Assembly: GCA_035512595.1 (NCBI GenBank)
Contig: DATKDU010000282.1
Coordinates: 1-8,995, forward strand
Source of the DNA: DATKDU01 sp035512595
GTDB taxonomy: Bacteria; Planctomycetota; Planctomycetia; Pirellulales; Pirellulaceae
DNA length: 8,995 bases
Direction of reading: 5' to 3'
The first letter of the stretch is position 1; each line of letters opens with the position of its first letter. Positions 1 through 6,124 of the stretch are shown in pieces. Both the position numbers and the translations under genes were made by a program. The notes under the pieces are model-generated. The model saw only the letters and a program-made list of their open reading frames with translations, was not told the origin of the DNA and did not search any database.

Positions 1-65
1 ACCACCGCCCGCAACTCAGGCGGCAAGGCGGCCAACTGCTCCGGCGTGATCGGCGGCGACGACAT
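1..65 (-). CDS. IS66-type transposase, N-terminal fragment cut by window edge
   Basis: A minus-strand reading frame starts at the ATG at 65-63 and runs off the left edge with no stop, giving 21 complete codons. The translation contains ITPEQLAALPPEL, which resembles the N-terminal segment of many IS66-family transposases, where a stretch like this precedes the leucine-zipper-like and zinc-finger regions. Only this short piece is visible, so no catalytic DDE residue can be checked. Uma2 proteins also carry a TPEQ-LLP motif near the N-terminus (see 1111-1695), so a Uma2-like or other protein is an alternative. The IS66 reading is favoured by the E-L-A-A-L-P-P-E pattern and by the end-like sequence to the right. 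Confidence 0.5.
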   Translation of the reverse strand, partial: MSSPPITPEQLAALPPELRAV

Positions 66-134
66 GCCCAAGGTGTCGCCGATTTTCCTCGCTGCGCGAA
101 GACCAATTTTTTACGCCAGGGTGTGAACGGTTAC
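66..134 (-). mobile_element. Possible terminal region of an IS66-type element
   Basis: Upstream of the transposase-like start, the minus strand read inward from 134 begins GTAACCGTTCACACCCTGG. This resembles the GTAAGCG-type outer ends of IS66 elements. If so, the element ends near 134 and the next 8 bases (135-142) would be one copy of the target duplication. The opposite end lies outside the window, so neither the inverted repeat nor the duplication can be confirmed. Confidence 0.35.
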
Positions 135-184
135 GCGGTAGATTTCAATTTCAGAGACCTGCATTACCCCACGTTAGGTGAAGA

Positions 185-475
185 GTGTTGACCGTTCAGC
201 AACAGCAGTGGGTTATCCAGATGGGCTGGTCCCGCGATGGAACTCACTGCTCACGTTGCGGCGGAGAGCTTTTCCTAGCAATTCCGGGTCACACAACACA
301 CGAAGAAATAAAGTCCTTTGCCCGATCCTCGACTACAATGCGCGGCACTGAAGCGGAATCGAAAGGATGGATTCATCCCGGTCTATATTGCCCTGCGGGT
401 TGCGTTGAAGTCTTACTCAACCTCGCCAAGTCAAGTGATAGTACCCCCATCATTCGTTGCGATCGACCGCCGTAG
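185..475 (+). CDS. Small cysteine-pair (zinc-ribbon-like) hypothetical protein
   Basis: A 96-residue frame opens at GTG 185. An in-frame ATG at 221 (residue 13) is an alternative start and would still keep all the cysteines. The protein has two potential metal-binding knuckles: H21-C22-x2-C25 followed by GGE, and C69-P-A-G-C73. Together they suggest a small zinc-ribbon fold, with a charged, threonine-rich linker between them. No catalytic motif, signal peptide or membrane segment is visible. It stands alone between the IS66-like end and the molybdenum hydroxylase block, and its base composition is less GC-rich than the oxidoreductase genes, which fits an accessory or recently acquired gene. 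I do not recognise the family. The cysteine spacing is the main reason to accept it as real. Confidence 0.5.
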   Translation: MLTVQQQQWVIQMGWSRDGTHCSRCGGELFLAIPGHTTHEEIKSFARSSTTMRGTEAESKGWIHPGLYCPAGCVEVLLNLAKSSDSTPIIRCDRPP

Positions 476-552
476 GTCCTAGCGTGATGGATCGTCATTC
501 GAAACGCGGGTGAACTCAGCCGTTCACGCAAGTCGATACACCCTCACCCCGG

Positions 553-573
553 CCCTCTCCCAGAGGGAGAGGG
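553..573. repeat. REP-like perfect hairpin (CCCTCTCCC/GGGAGAGGG)
   Basis: A 9-base arm CCCTCTCCC (553-561), the loop AGA and the exact complement GGGAGAGGG (565-573) form a perfect palindrome, preceded by CCCTCACCCCGG (541-552). This CCCTCACCCC-plus-hairpin unit is a well-known dispersed intergenic repeat type in many GC-rich bacteria. It ends only 12 bases before the ATG of the Fe-S subunit gene and 4 bases before its likely ribosome binding site, so it will lie in the 5' leader of the mRNA if transcription starts upstream. Confidence 0.8.
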
Positions 574-585
574 AGATAGGAAGAC

Positions 586-1065
586 ATGTCCAAAAAAACC
601 CACGTCTCCGCCACCATCAACAACCAAGCCGTCGAATTCCTCTGCGAGCCGCGGCAGAGCCTGCTGGAGGTGCTCCGCGACACGCTGCGGCTTACCGGCG
701 CGAAGGAAGGCTGCAACAACGGCAATTGCGGCGCATGCACCGTGATCATGAACGGCGTGCCGGTGCTGGCGTGCCTGGTGCTGGCTGTCGAGGCCGAAGG
801 GGCCACGCTGACGACCGTCGAAGGAATCGCCGATGCCGGGCATCTGCATCCGCTGCAAGATTGTTTTCTCGAAGGGGCTGCCCTCCAGTGCGGCATTTGC
901 ACGCCGGGCTTCCTTGTCGCCGCCAAGGCGCTGCTCGACAAGAATCCCAATCCCAGCGAGCACGACATCCGCTTCAACCTGGCCAACAACCTTTGCCGCT
1001 GCACTGGGTACGACAAGATCGTCAAGTCGGTGCAGGAGGCGGCGAAGGAACTGGCGGCGAAGTAG
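586..1065 (+). CDS. [2Fe-2S] subunit of a molybdenum hydroxylase (xanthine dehydrogenase family)
   Basis: This 159-residue protein is the electron-transfer small subunit of a molybdopterin hydroxylase. It carries electrons from the Mo site on the large subunit to an acceptor. The N-terminal ferredoxin-like domain (about 1-80) has the plant-type cluster ligands C43, C48, C51 and C63 in CNNGNCGAC...C. The C-terminal helical domain (about 85-155) has the second cluster ligands C102, C105, C137 and C139 in CGIC...CRC. All eight ligands are present and the length is typical of CoxS/HcrC/IorA-like subunits. The ATG at 586 is preceded by AGGAAG (578-583). The catalytic subunit lies downstream at 1699, separated by an unrelated gene. 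The exact substrate cannot be told from this subunit. Confidence 0.95.
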   Translation: MSKKTHVSATINNQAVEFLCEPRQSLLEVLRDTLRLTGAKEGCNNGNCGACTVIMNGVPVLACLVLAVEAEGATLTTVEGIADAGHLHPLQDCFLEGAALQCGICTPGFLVAAKALLDKNPNPSEHDIRFNLANNLCRCTGYDKIVKSVQEAAKELAAK

Positions 1066-1110
1066 GTATACTGAAGGAGTTGAATCATCTACTGCCGTGA
1101 GGAGTCGCAT

Positions 1111-1695
1111 ATGGCTACCGATCTGACTTCCGCAACCTTTACGCCAGAACAGTTTGCGCTGTTACCCGATGAAAAGGACTATGAGTTGGTCGGCGGAAAA
1201 CTAGTGGAGCGGCCTATGGGTAACAAGTCGTCCTACGTGTCATTTCGCTTGGCCGTTTTGCTTGACCGGTTCGTGTCGCAGCACCGTCTTGGATGGGTCT
1301 TTCATGGCGATGCCGGGTATCGGCTCGATCCGGCGCGTCCGAATCATGTGCGCAAGCCAGACGTATCGTTCATTCGCATTGGTCGCTTGCCCAATGAGAA
1401 ACCAGCCGACACCTATGACCAGCTTGCTCCCGATTTAGCGGTCGAGTCCGTTTCGCCCACCGACACCGTGCTCGAATTGGACGAAAAGATAGAGGAATAC
1501 CTGAAGGCCGGCGTGCGCCTGGTGTGGATCATCAATCCCGACCTGCGAACGGTGAAAATCTACCGGCCCGGCCGGCCAATCACCGAGATCCGCAACGGTG
1601 ACGAGCTTAGCGGTGAGGATGTCGTTCCCGGCTTCTCTTGCCAGGTGTCTGATTTGTTCGCGGCACTGAATTCTCCGCCATCCGAAGGAAAATAG
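1111..1695 (+). CDS. Uma2 family (DUF820) restriction-endonuclease-fold protein
   Basis: This 194-residue protein shows the full Uma2 pattern. The N-terminus has TPEQF--LP, then YELVGGKLVERP (24-35), RKPDVSFI with D84, LAVESVSP with E112, and DEKIEEYLKAGV with K126 followed by LVWIINP. D84, E112 and K126 match the PD-(D/E)xK nuclease core. Uma2 proteins are very abundant in cyanobacteria and planctomycetes, and their biological role is not settled. The ATG at 1111 has GAGGAG at 1099-1104. The gene sits between two subunits of one enzyme, 45 bases after the Fe-S gene and 3 bases before the large-subunit start. It looks AT-richer at third codon positions than its neighbours, which suggests separate origin. 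I see no functional link to the oxidoreductase. Confidence 0.93.
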   Translation: MATDLTSATFTPEQFALLPDEKDYELVGGKLVERPMGNKSSYVSFRLAVLLDRFVSQHRLGWVFHGDAGYRLDPARPNHVRKPDVSFIRIGRLPNEKPADTYDQLAPDLAVESVSPTDTVLELDEKIEEYLKAGVRLVWIINPDLRTVKIYRPGRPITEIRNGDELSGEDVVPGFSCQVSDLFAALNSPPSEGK

Positions 1696-1698
1696 AAC

Positions 1699-3966
1699 AT
1701 GTCGCATACGGAAGACCTCTACCTCGGCAAGACCCAGTACAAAGTGCTCGGCCAGCGGCCGGTGCGGCACGACGGAGCCGACAAGGTCACCGGCAAGGCG
1801 ATCTACACGGCCGACGTGCAACTGCCGAACATGGCCCACGGGCGGTACGTCCGCAGCCCGCACGCCCACGCGCGAATCAAGTCGATCGACGTGACCGAGG
1901 CGCTGAAAGTGCCGGGCGTCGTTGCGGTCGTGACTGGCGACGACTGGCCCGACCTCCAGGACAAGATCGCCAACCTGGGCGAAGGGTCGGTTAACCTGAT
2001 GCACCTGGCCTGCAACTGCATGGCCCGCGGCAAAGTGCTTTACAAGGGGCAGCCGGTCGCTGCGATTGCTGCCACCAGCCAGCACATTGCCGACGAAGCG
2101 GCCAAGCTGATCAAGGTCGAGTACGAGCCGCTGCCGAGCGTCACCTGGGTCTTGGACGCGATGAAGGACGACGCGCCGATCCTCCACTCAGATCTGCGCA
2201 CCGATTCAATGGGCAAGAAGGGGGACAAGCCGACCAACGTCTGCACGCACTTGCACTTCGAGAAGGGAAGCTTGGCCGACGGCTTCCAGCAGGCCGACGT
2301 CGTCGTCGAGCGCGAGTTCCGCACGGCGACCGTCCACCAGGGGTACATTGAGCCGCACGCCACGGTCGCCATGTGGAACGAGGACGGCCGGCTCAAGATC
2401 TGGGCCGCCACGCAGGGCTCGTTCACCTGCCGCCAGCAGACGGCGGAGCTGCTCCAAATCCCCGTGTCGCAAGTTCTTGTCGTCCCCTGCGAAATCGGCG
2501 GCGGCTTCGGCGGCAAGATTCCGGTCTACGTCGAGCCGGTCGCGGCACTTCTCTCCCGCAAGTCGGGCCGGCCGGTGAAGCTGACCATGCAGCGGGACGA
2601 AGTTTTCCAGGCGACCGGCCCGACCCCCGGCTCCTACGTCCGCATCAAGCTCGGCGCGAAGAAAGACGGCACGCTCGTGGCCGGCGAAGCGTATCTGGCC
2701 TACGACGCCGGCGCGTTCCCCGGAGGCATGATCGGCCCAGGGTGCATGTGCGTCTTCTCCTGCTACGACCTGCCCCACGCACTCGTCGATGGCTACGACG
2801 TCTGCGACAACAAGCCCAAGACGCAGGCGTACCGCGCTCCTGGCGCGACGCAGGCGGCCTTCGCCTGCGAGCAGGTGATCGACGAGCTGGCCGAGAAGCT
2901 GAACATCGACCCGCTGGAATTCCGCCTGAAAAATGCTGCCAAGGAGGGGACTCGCCGCGTCGATGGTCCGGTTTATCCCCGCGTGGGCCTCGTCGAGTGC
3001 CTCCAGGCGGCCAAGATTAGCGACCACTGGAAGAGTAAGCTAACCGGCAAAAACCGCGGCCGCGGCATTGCCGCCGGTTTCTGGTTCAACATCGGCCTCA
3101 AGTCGAGCTGCTCGGCGACGGTCAACGACGACGGCAGCGTGTCGCTGATCGAAGGCTCGACCGACATCGGCGGCTCGCGGACCGGCATTGCCATGCAACT
3201 GGCCGAAACGCTCGGCATCGGCGCCCTGGACGTGCGGCCGCAAGTGGGCGACACGGACACAGCCGGCTACACCGACGTGACCGGCGGCAGCCGCGTGACG
3301 TTCGCCACCGGCCTGGCCGCGTACTACCTCGGCCTTGATCTGCAAAAGGAAATGGCTAAGCGGGCCGCCATTTTGTGGGAGTGCAAGCCGGAGGACGTCA
3401 CCGTGAAGGATGGCGTCTACGCGAGCAATGGCAAAAAGCTGACGTTCAAGGAGCTGGCCAAAGAGCTTCCCAAAACGGGCGACCCGGTCGTCGGCCGGGC
3501 CAGCGTCTCGCCGGAAGGTTTTACCAACGGCTTCGGCGTGCACATTGCCGACGTGGAGGTCGATCCCGAGACCGGCAAGACGACCGTTCTTCGATATACG
3601 GCCATCCAGGACGCCGGCAAGGCGGTCCATCCGAGCTACGTCGAAGGGCAGATGCAAGGGGGCGCCGTGCAGGGGATCGGCTGGGCGCTGAACGAGGAGT
3701 ACTGGTTCGACGACGCCGACCGGATGCGGAACGCGAGCTTCCTCGACTACCGCATGCCGACGAGTCTCGACGTGCCGATGATCGAGACGATCATCGTCGA
3801 GGTTCCCAACCCGACACATCCCTACGGCGTCCGCGGCGTGGGCGAGACGCCGATCGTCCCCCCGCCGGCGACGATTGCCAACGCCATCTACCGCGCCACC
3901 GGAGTGCGAATGACCGAGCTGCCGATGTCGCCGCCAAAGGTGTGGAAAGCGATGGGCAAAAAGTAG
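1699..3966 (+). CDS. Molybdopterin-binding catalytic subunit, xanthine dehydrogenase family
   Basis: This 755-residue protein is the large catalytic subunit of a molybdenum hydroxylase, which hydroxylates a substrate with water-derived oxygen. The N-terminal part (about 15-130) is the aldehyde oxidase/xanthine dehydrogenase a/b hammerhead domain, starting with VRHDGADKVTGKAIYTADV. The rest is the molybdopterin-binding domain. It contains GGGFGGK (267-273), AYRAPGA (377-383), QGIGWAL and a C-terminal GVRGVGE whose E716 matches the catalytic base. The AYRAPGA loop lacks the cysteine of the VAYRCSFR loop of form I CO dehydrogenase, so that enzyme is unlikely. No signal peptide is visible. The likely ribosome binding site (GAAGGA, within 1683-1690) lies inside the end of the uma2 gene, so the two may be translationally coupled. 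The substrate is unknown. Confidence 0.95.
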   Translation: MSHTEDLYLGKTQYKVLGQRPVRHDGADKVTGKAIYTADVQLPNMAHGRYVRSPHAHARIKSIDVTEALKVPGVVAVVTGDDWPDLQDKIANLGEGSVNLMHLACNCMARGKVLYKGQPVAAIAATSQHIADEAAKLIKVEYEPLPSVTWVLDAMKDDAPILHSDLRTDSMGKKGDKPTNVCTHLHFEKGSLADGFQQADVVVEREFRTATVHQGYIEPHATVAMWNEDGRLKIWAATQGSFTCRQQTAELLQIPVSQVLVVPCEIGGGFGGKIPVYVEPVAALLSRKSGRPVKLTMQRDEVFQATGPTPGSYVRIKLGAKKDGTLVAGEAYLAYDAGAFPGGMIGPGCMCVFSCYDLPHALVDGYDVCDNKPKTQAYRAPGATQAAFACEQVIDELAEKLNIDPLEFRLKNAAKEGTRRVDGPVYPRVGLVECLQAAKISDHWKSKLTGKNRGRGIAAGFWFNIGLKSSCSATVNDDGSVSLIEGSTDIGGSRTGIAMQLAETLGIGALDVRPQVGDTDTAGYTDVTGGSRVTFATGLAAYYLGLDLQKEMAKRAAILWECKPEDVTVKDGVYASNGKKLTFKELAKELPKTGDPVVGRASVSPEGFTNGFGVHIADVEVDPETGKTTVLRYTAIQDAGKAVHPSYVEGQMQGGAVQGIGWALNEEYWFDDADRMRNASFLDYRMPTSLDVPMIETIIVEVPNPTHPYGVRGVGETPIVPPPATIANAIYRATGVRMTELPMSPPKVWKAMGKK

Positions 3967-3967
3967 A

Positions 3968-3983
3968 ACGGAATTCATTCCGT
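3968..3983. terminator. Short hairpin between convergent genes
   Basis: ACGGAAT (3968-3974) and ATTCCGT (3977-3983) form a short perfect stem one base after the stop of the large subunit, in the 44-base gap facing the convergent gene that ends at 4011. It could act as a bidirectional transcription end, but no T-run follows on either strand and the loop is very tight. Treat it as a candidate only. Confidence 0.35.
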
Positions 3984-4010
3984 CCCGCCACGAGCATTAC
4001 CGTCGCATAT

Positions 4011-4436
4011 CTACTTCTGCACTTGCTTGATGATATCCTCAGTATCCTTCTGCAGGGCTTCCAAGGTTGCGTATGGTGCCTCGCCTTCATATGAAATGAC
4101 TGCACTGAACGATCTCGCCAAGGAATACGACAAGATCATGGCGCAAGCGGCGTCACGAAAATCACCGCCCCAGCGGAAGCTGATGCAGAAGTCGCGGCCT
4201 CCGGCGAGCTCCTGCAATTGGTTTGGATCGGAGATTACGTCCATTGCCGCGTCGTAATACGTCTCCACCCCTGAGTCGGCGCCAAAGAGCTTGCAGGGAA
4301 GAAACCCAGAGTGACCGAAGGGTTCCAGCCCCTCGTCCAGTTGCAAATCGAAGCCGGCCTCATCAATTGCCTTTTGCCATTGAGTCCTTGACGGTACTTT
4401 ACCTCGTTCAATGAACGCGAACTGTTCGTTTGCCAT
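4011..4436 (-). CDS. Uncharacterised 141-residue protein with GRDFxISFRWGGD motif
   Basis: The ATG at 4436 has GGAG a few bases upstream on the minus strand, and the frame ends with TAG at 4013-4011. The predicted protein is soluble and acidic, with no signal peptide or membrane segment. Recognisable features are FIERGKVPSRTQWQKAID (9-26), FLPCKLFG (45-52), and the aromatic segment GGRDFCISFRWGGD (79-92). A small-residue helix containing AACAM follows, and the C-terminus is a lysine- and glutamate-rich helix. I have an impression that related uncharacterised proteins share the ISFRWGGD segment, but I cannot assign a function. It is the last gene of a tightly packed minus-strand run, 15 bases after the amidohydrolase-like gene. 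Confidence 0.8.
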   Translation of the reverse strand: MANEQFAFIERGKVPSRTQWQKAIDEAGFDLQLDEGLEPFGHSGFLPCKLFGADSGVETYYDAAMDVISDPNQLQELAGGRDFCISFRWGGDFRDAACAMILSYSLARSFSAVISYEGEAPYATLEALQKDTEDIIKQVQK

Positions 4437-4451
4437 TTGATTACTCCAGAA

Positions 4452-5216
4452 TTATAGTTTGGCCATTCCCTTGGCGTTCTCACCCGCAATCGCCTCCGCC
4501 TGCGCCCGTCCGATGGCCGACTCCTTGAGCTTCAGCTTCGCCGACTCCCACACGTAATACGGCGCGTAGCTGCCAAAGAGCAGTTTTGCCAGCGGCATCG
4601 TTTTGAGCGCCCGCTCGATGCCGGCGACTCCTTCCAGATAAGCGATGTCGAAGAACGCCCCGGCGGCGGCCAGCTTGTCGGCCAGGTCCTGGCGGATGTG
4701 CGACAGGGCGCTCAGTAACACGATCTTGGCTTGCGGATGTTTCGGCAACAGCTCCACCAGCGGCGTGCAATCGACGTCGGCCGCCTGCACCAGTGGGTGC
4801 TGCGTCCGCGGGTCTTCCATTCGCACGGCAATTTGGACGATGAGTTTTCGTTCTGCCGCGACGGCGAGCAGCCGGGCAAACCGCGGATCGTCGAGCTGAT
4901 AGCCGTGATAATTCGGGTGCAGGCGAATGCCGGGCATCTGGTGCGCCTCGGCGCAGCGGCGGAGGTCTTCCTCCCAATCGGGCAGCGTGGGATTGACCGT
5001 GCCGAAGGGAACCAGCAGCCCTTCGCCGCGCGATTTGCACTCCTCAGCCAGCCGCGCGTTGATGCCTGCGACGTTCTCGTGCAGCACCGCGTCGAACGAC
5101 CCGGCCCAGGCCTGCGCGACCCCTTCCTCGCGCAGCTTCCTCACCAGTTTCGCGGTTTCATCCAGCGGCAATCGGCGAAAGGGCCAGCGGGAAACGTAGA
5201 CATGAACGTCGATCAT
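4452..5216 (-). CDS. Amidohydrolase-2-like protein with degenerate metal site
   Basis: This 254-residue protein has the TIM-barrel pattern of the amidohydrolase-2 family (PF04909-like). It starts IDVHVYVSRWPFRRL, with GIRLHPNYHGY (96-106) in the barrel and LLFGSYAPYY (212-221) where the family normally has FGSD-P. Several usual metal ligands are altered. The HxH motif reads H5-V-Y7, the strand that normally carries a histidine reads IVQIAVR (126-132), and the FGSD aspartate is Y217. It may therefore be a non-metal or non-catalytic member, although my impression is that a whole subfamily beginning DVxVxxSRWPFRRL is degenerate in this way. The start codon overlaps the stop of the nucleotidyltransferase gene by 4 bases (ATGA), so the two are translationally coupled. 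Its substrate is unknown. Confidence 0.85.
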   Translation of the reverse strand: MIDVHVYVSRWPFRRLPLDETAKLVRKLREEGVAQAWAGSFDAVLHENVAGINARLAEECKSRGEGLLVPFGTVNPTLPDWEEDLRRCAEAHQMPGIRLHPNYHGYQLDDPRFARLLAVAAERKLIVQIAVRMEDPRTQHPLVQAADVDCTPLVELLPKHPQAKIVLLSALSHIRQDLADKLAAAGAFFDIAYLEGVAGIERALKTMPLAKLLFGSYAPYYVWESAKLKLKESAIGRAQAEAIAGENAKGMAKL

Positions 5217-5959
5217 GACCGCCTTTCGCGTCGCAAACGCTCGATCTCGCGCCGGAGCGGTTCCCAGTATAGGCGGTCCGCCTCACGTTCGCGGTTTTCC
5301 TCCTCCACAAGCTCGACTCGCAAGGATTGCGGATCGGATGCCGCGGCCAGATTCAGCAGCGGTCGATCGAGTGCTATCCTTTTGCAGTCTGGCGGGAACT
5401 TTGCAGCCAACTCAATCAACAGCGACGGAGTCCGCAACTCCCGGAACCAGAAATCGATTTGGGCTTCGGAGGGCGCCTCGCGATTCTGAAAGTAATTGAA
5501 GGCCACCAATTGGGCGACCATGGGCCAGTCCTTGTCGCGCTGCGTTTTCTTGCACTTCACGAGATCGGGCAGCGCGAGCACCTCGAACACATCCCCTTCA
5601 TACTCGACGGTCGTTCTTCGTTCCCACAGCACGTCGAAAGAATCCACGTTTCGCATCTTGGACATGATGTCGATGCGCGTGCCGAAAAAATCAGGATGCC
5701 CAACGCGGAAATGGACCGCCAATCCCATTTCAAGGTAGCGGCTCTCGAAGGGCGGCACAGCGATTCGCTCCGCGTGCAATTCATCGAGCGCTGACCGCAG
5801 CATTTCCAGGTTGTTGGCATCGGCCAAAACGGCCAAATCCAAGTCCTTGCTAAACTCCGCTCCGCCGTACAAGATGCACGCCTGACCGCCCATCAACAGG
5901 CAGCGGACCTGGTGCTTCCGGATCAAAGAATGGACTTTGCGGATCGGGATCTGGTTCAA
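5213..5959 (-). CDS. Nucleotidyltransferase-fold protein (AbiEii/DUF6036-like)
   Basis: This 248-residue protein has the pol-beta/minimal nucleotidyltransferase signature near its N-terminus. LLMGGQACILYGG (21-33) supplies the GG loop, SKDLDLAV (37-44) supplies the D39-x-D41 metal pair, and TRIDIM (95-99) supplies a candidate third aspartate, D97. LPDLVKCKKTQRDKDWPM (130-147) follows, a basic K-x-x-R-D-K-D-W segment seen in AbiEii- and DUF6036-like proteins. The C-terminus is a charged helix rich in R and E. Such proteins transfer nucleotides to RNA or protein targets and are often toxin-antitoxin components, but no HEPN partner is visible. The first 110 bases overlap the upstream W-rich gene in another frame. 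The last 4 overlap the amidohydrolase-like gene. Confidence 0.85.
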   Translation of the reverse strand: MNQIPIRKVHSLIRKHQVRCLLMGGQACILYGGAEFSKDLDLAVLADANNLEMLRSALDELHAERIAVPPFESRYLEMGLAVHFRVGHPDFFGTRIDIMSKMRNVDSFDVLWERRTTVEYEGDVFEVLALPDLVKCKKTQRDKDWPMVAQLVAFNYFQNREAPSEAQIDFWFRELRTPSLLIELAAKFPPDCKRIALDRPLLNLAAASDPQSLRVELVEEENREREADRLYWEPLRREIERLRRERRS

Positions 5960-6077
5960 GACTCCCTCCCAAATACAGGTAGGTCTGCCAGAGCTTCTCC
6001 GTTTCCCGCCAACGCTCCTGCGGCGTCATCATGCACCATTCGCGCCACTGATCGCCGCCCAATAAATCATCGTCCAT
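5850..6077 (-). CDS. Small W-rich acidic protein overlapping the nucleotidyltransferase gene
   Basis: This 75-residue protein starts at ATG 6077 (an alternative start is the MM pair at residues 16-17) and contains TPQERWRETEKLWQTYLYLGGSL (18-40). A D/P-rich segment DPDPQSPFFDPEAPGP follows, and the end is basic, VRRSGV. The composition is not that of a random frame. I recall a planctomycete family with the same WRE-x-x-KLW-x-TYL-x-LGGSL...DPQSPFF core and RRSGV end, encoded next to nucleotidyltransferases. The gene begins 47 bases after the upstream amidohydrolase stop. Its last 110 bases are read in a second frame as the nucleotidyltransferase N-terminus. It could be a regulator or antitoxin-like partner, which is inference only. 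No strong ribosome binding site is visible. Confidence 0.72.
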   Translation of the reverse strand: MDDDLLGGDQWREWCMMTPQERWRETEKLWQTYLYLGGSLEPDPDPQSPFFDPEAPGPLPVDGRSGVHLVRRSGV

Positions 6078-6124
6078 CGTAGACTCGCTGTCCGGAATTG
6101 CCTCATTATACTACCCTTTTAGGA

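Noticed and set aside
516..1110. Minus-strand frames of about 190 residues opposite the Fe-S subunit gene
   Set aside because: They lie fully antisense to a gene with all eight cluster cysteines and read through the REP-like hairpin. They show no domain.
2206..3027. Long antisense open frames inside the large molybdopterin subunit gene (also 3040-3978 on the minus strand and 2373-3020, 3375-4094 on the plus strand)
   Set aside because: They are side effects of GC-rich codon usage opposite or out of frame with a gene whose motifs are complete. Their translations are rich in R, A, G and H with no recognisable motif.
1699..3966. Form I carbon monoxide dehydrogenase large subunit
   Set aside because: The active-site loop reads AYRAPGA and lacks the cysteine of the VAYRCSFR loop that binds copper.
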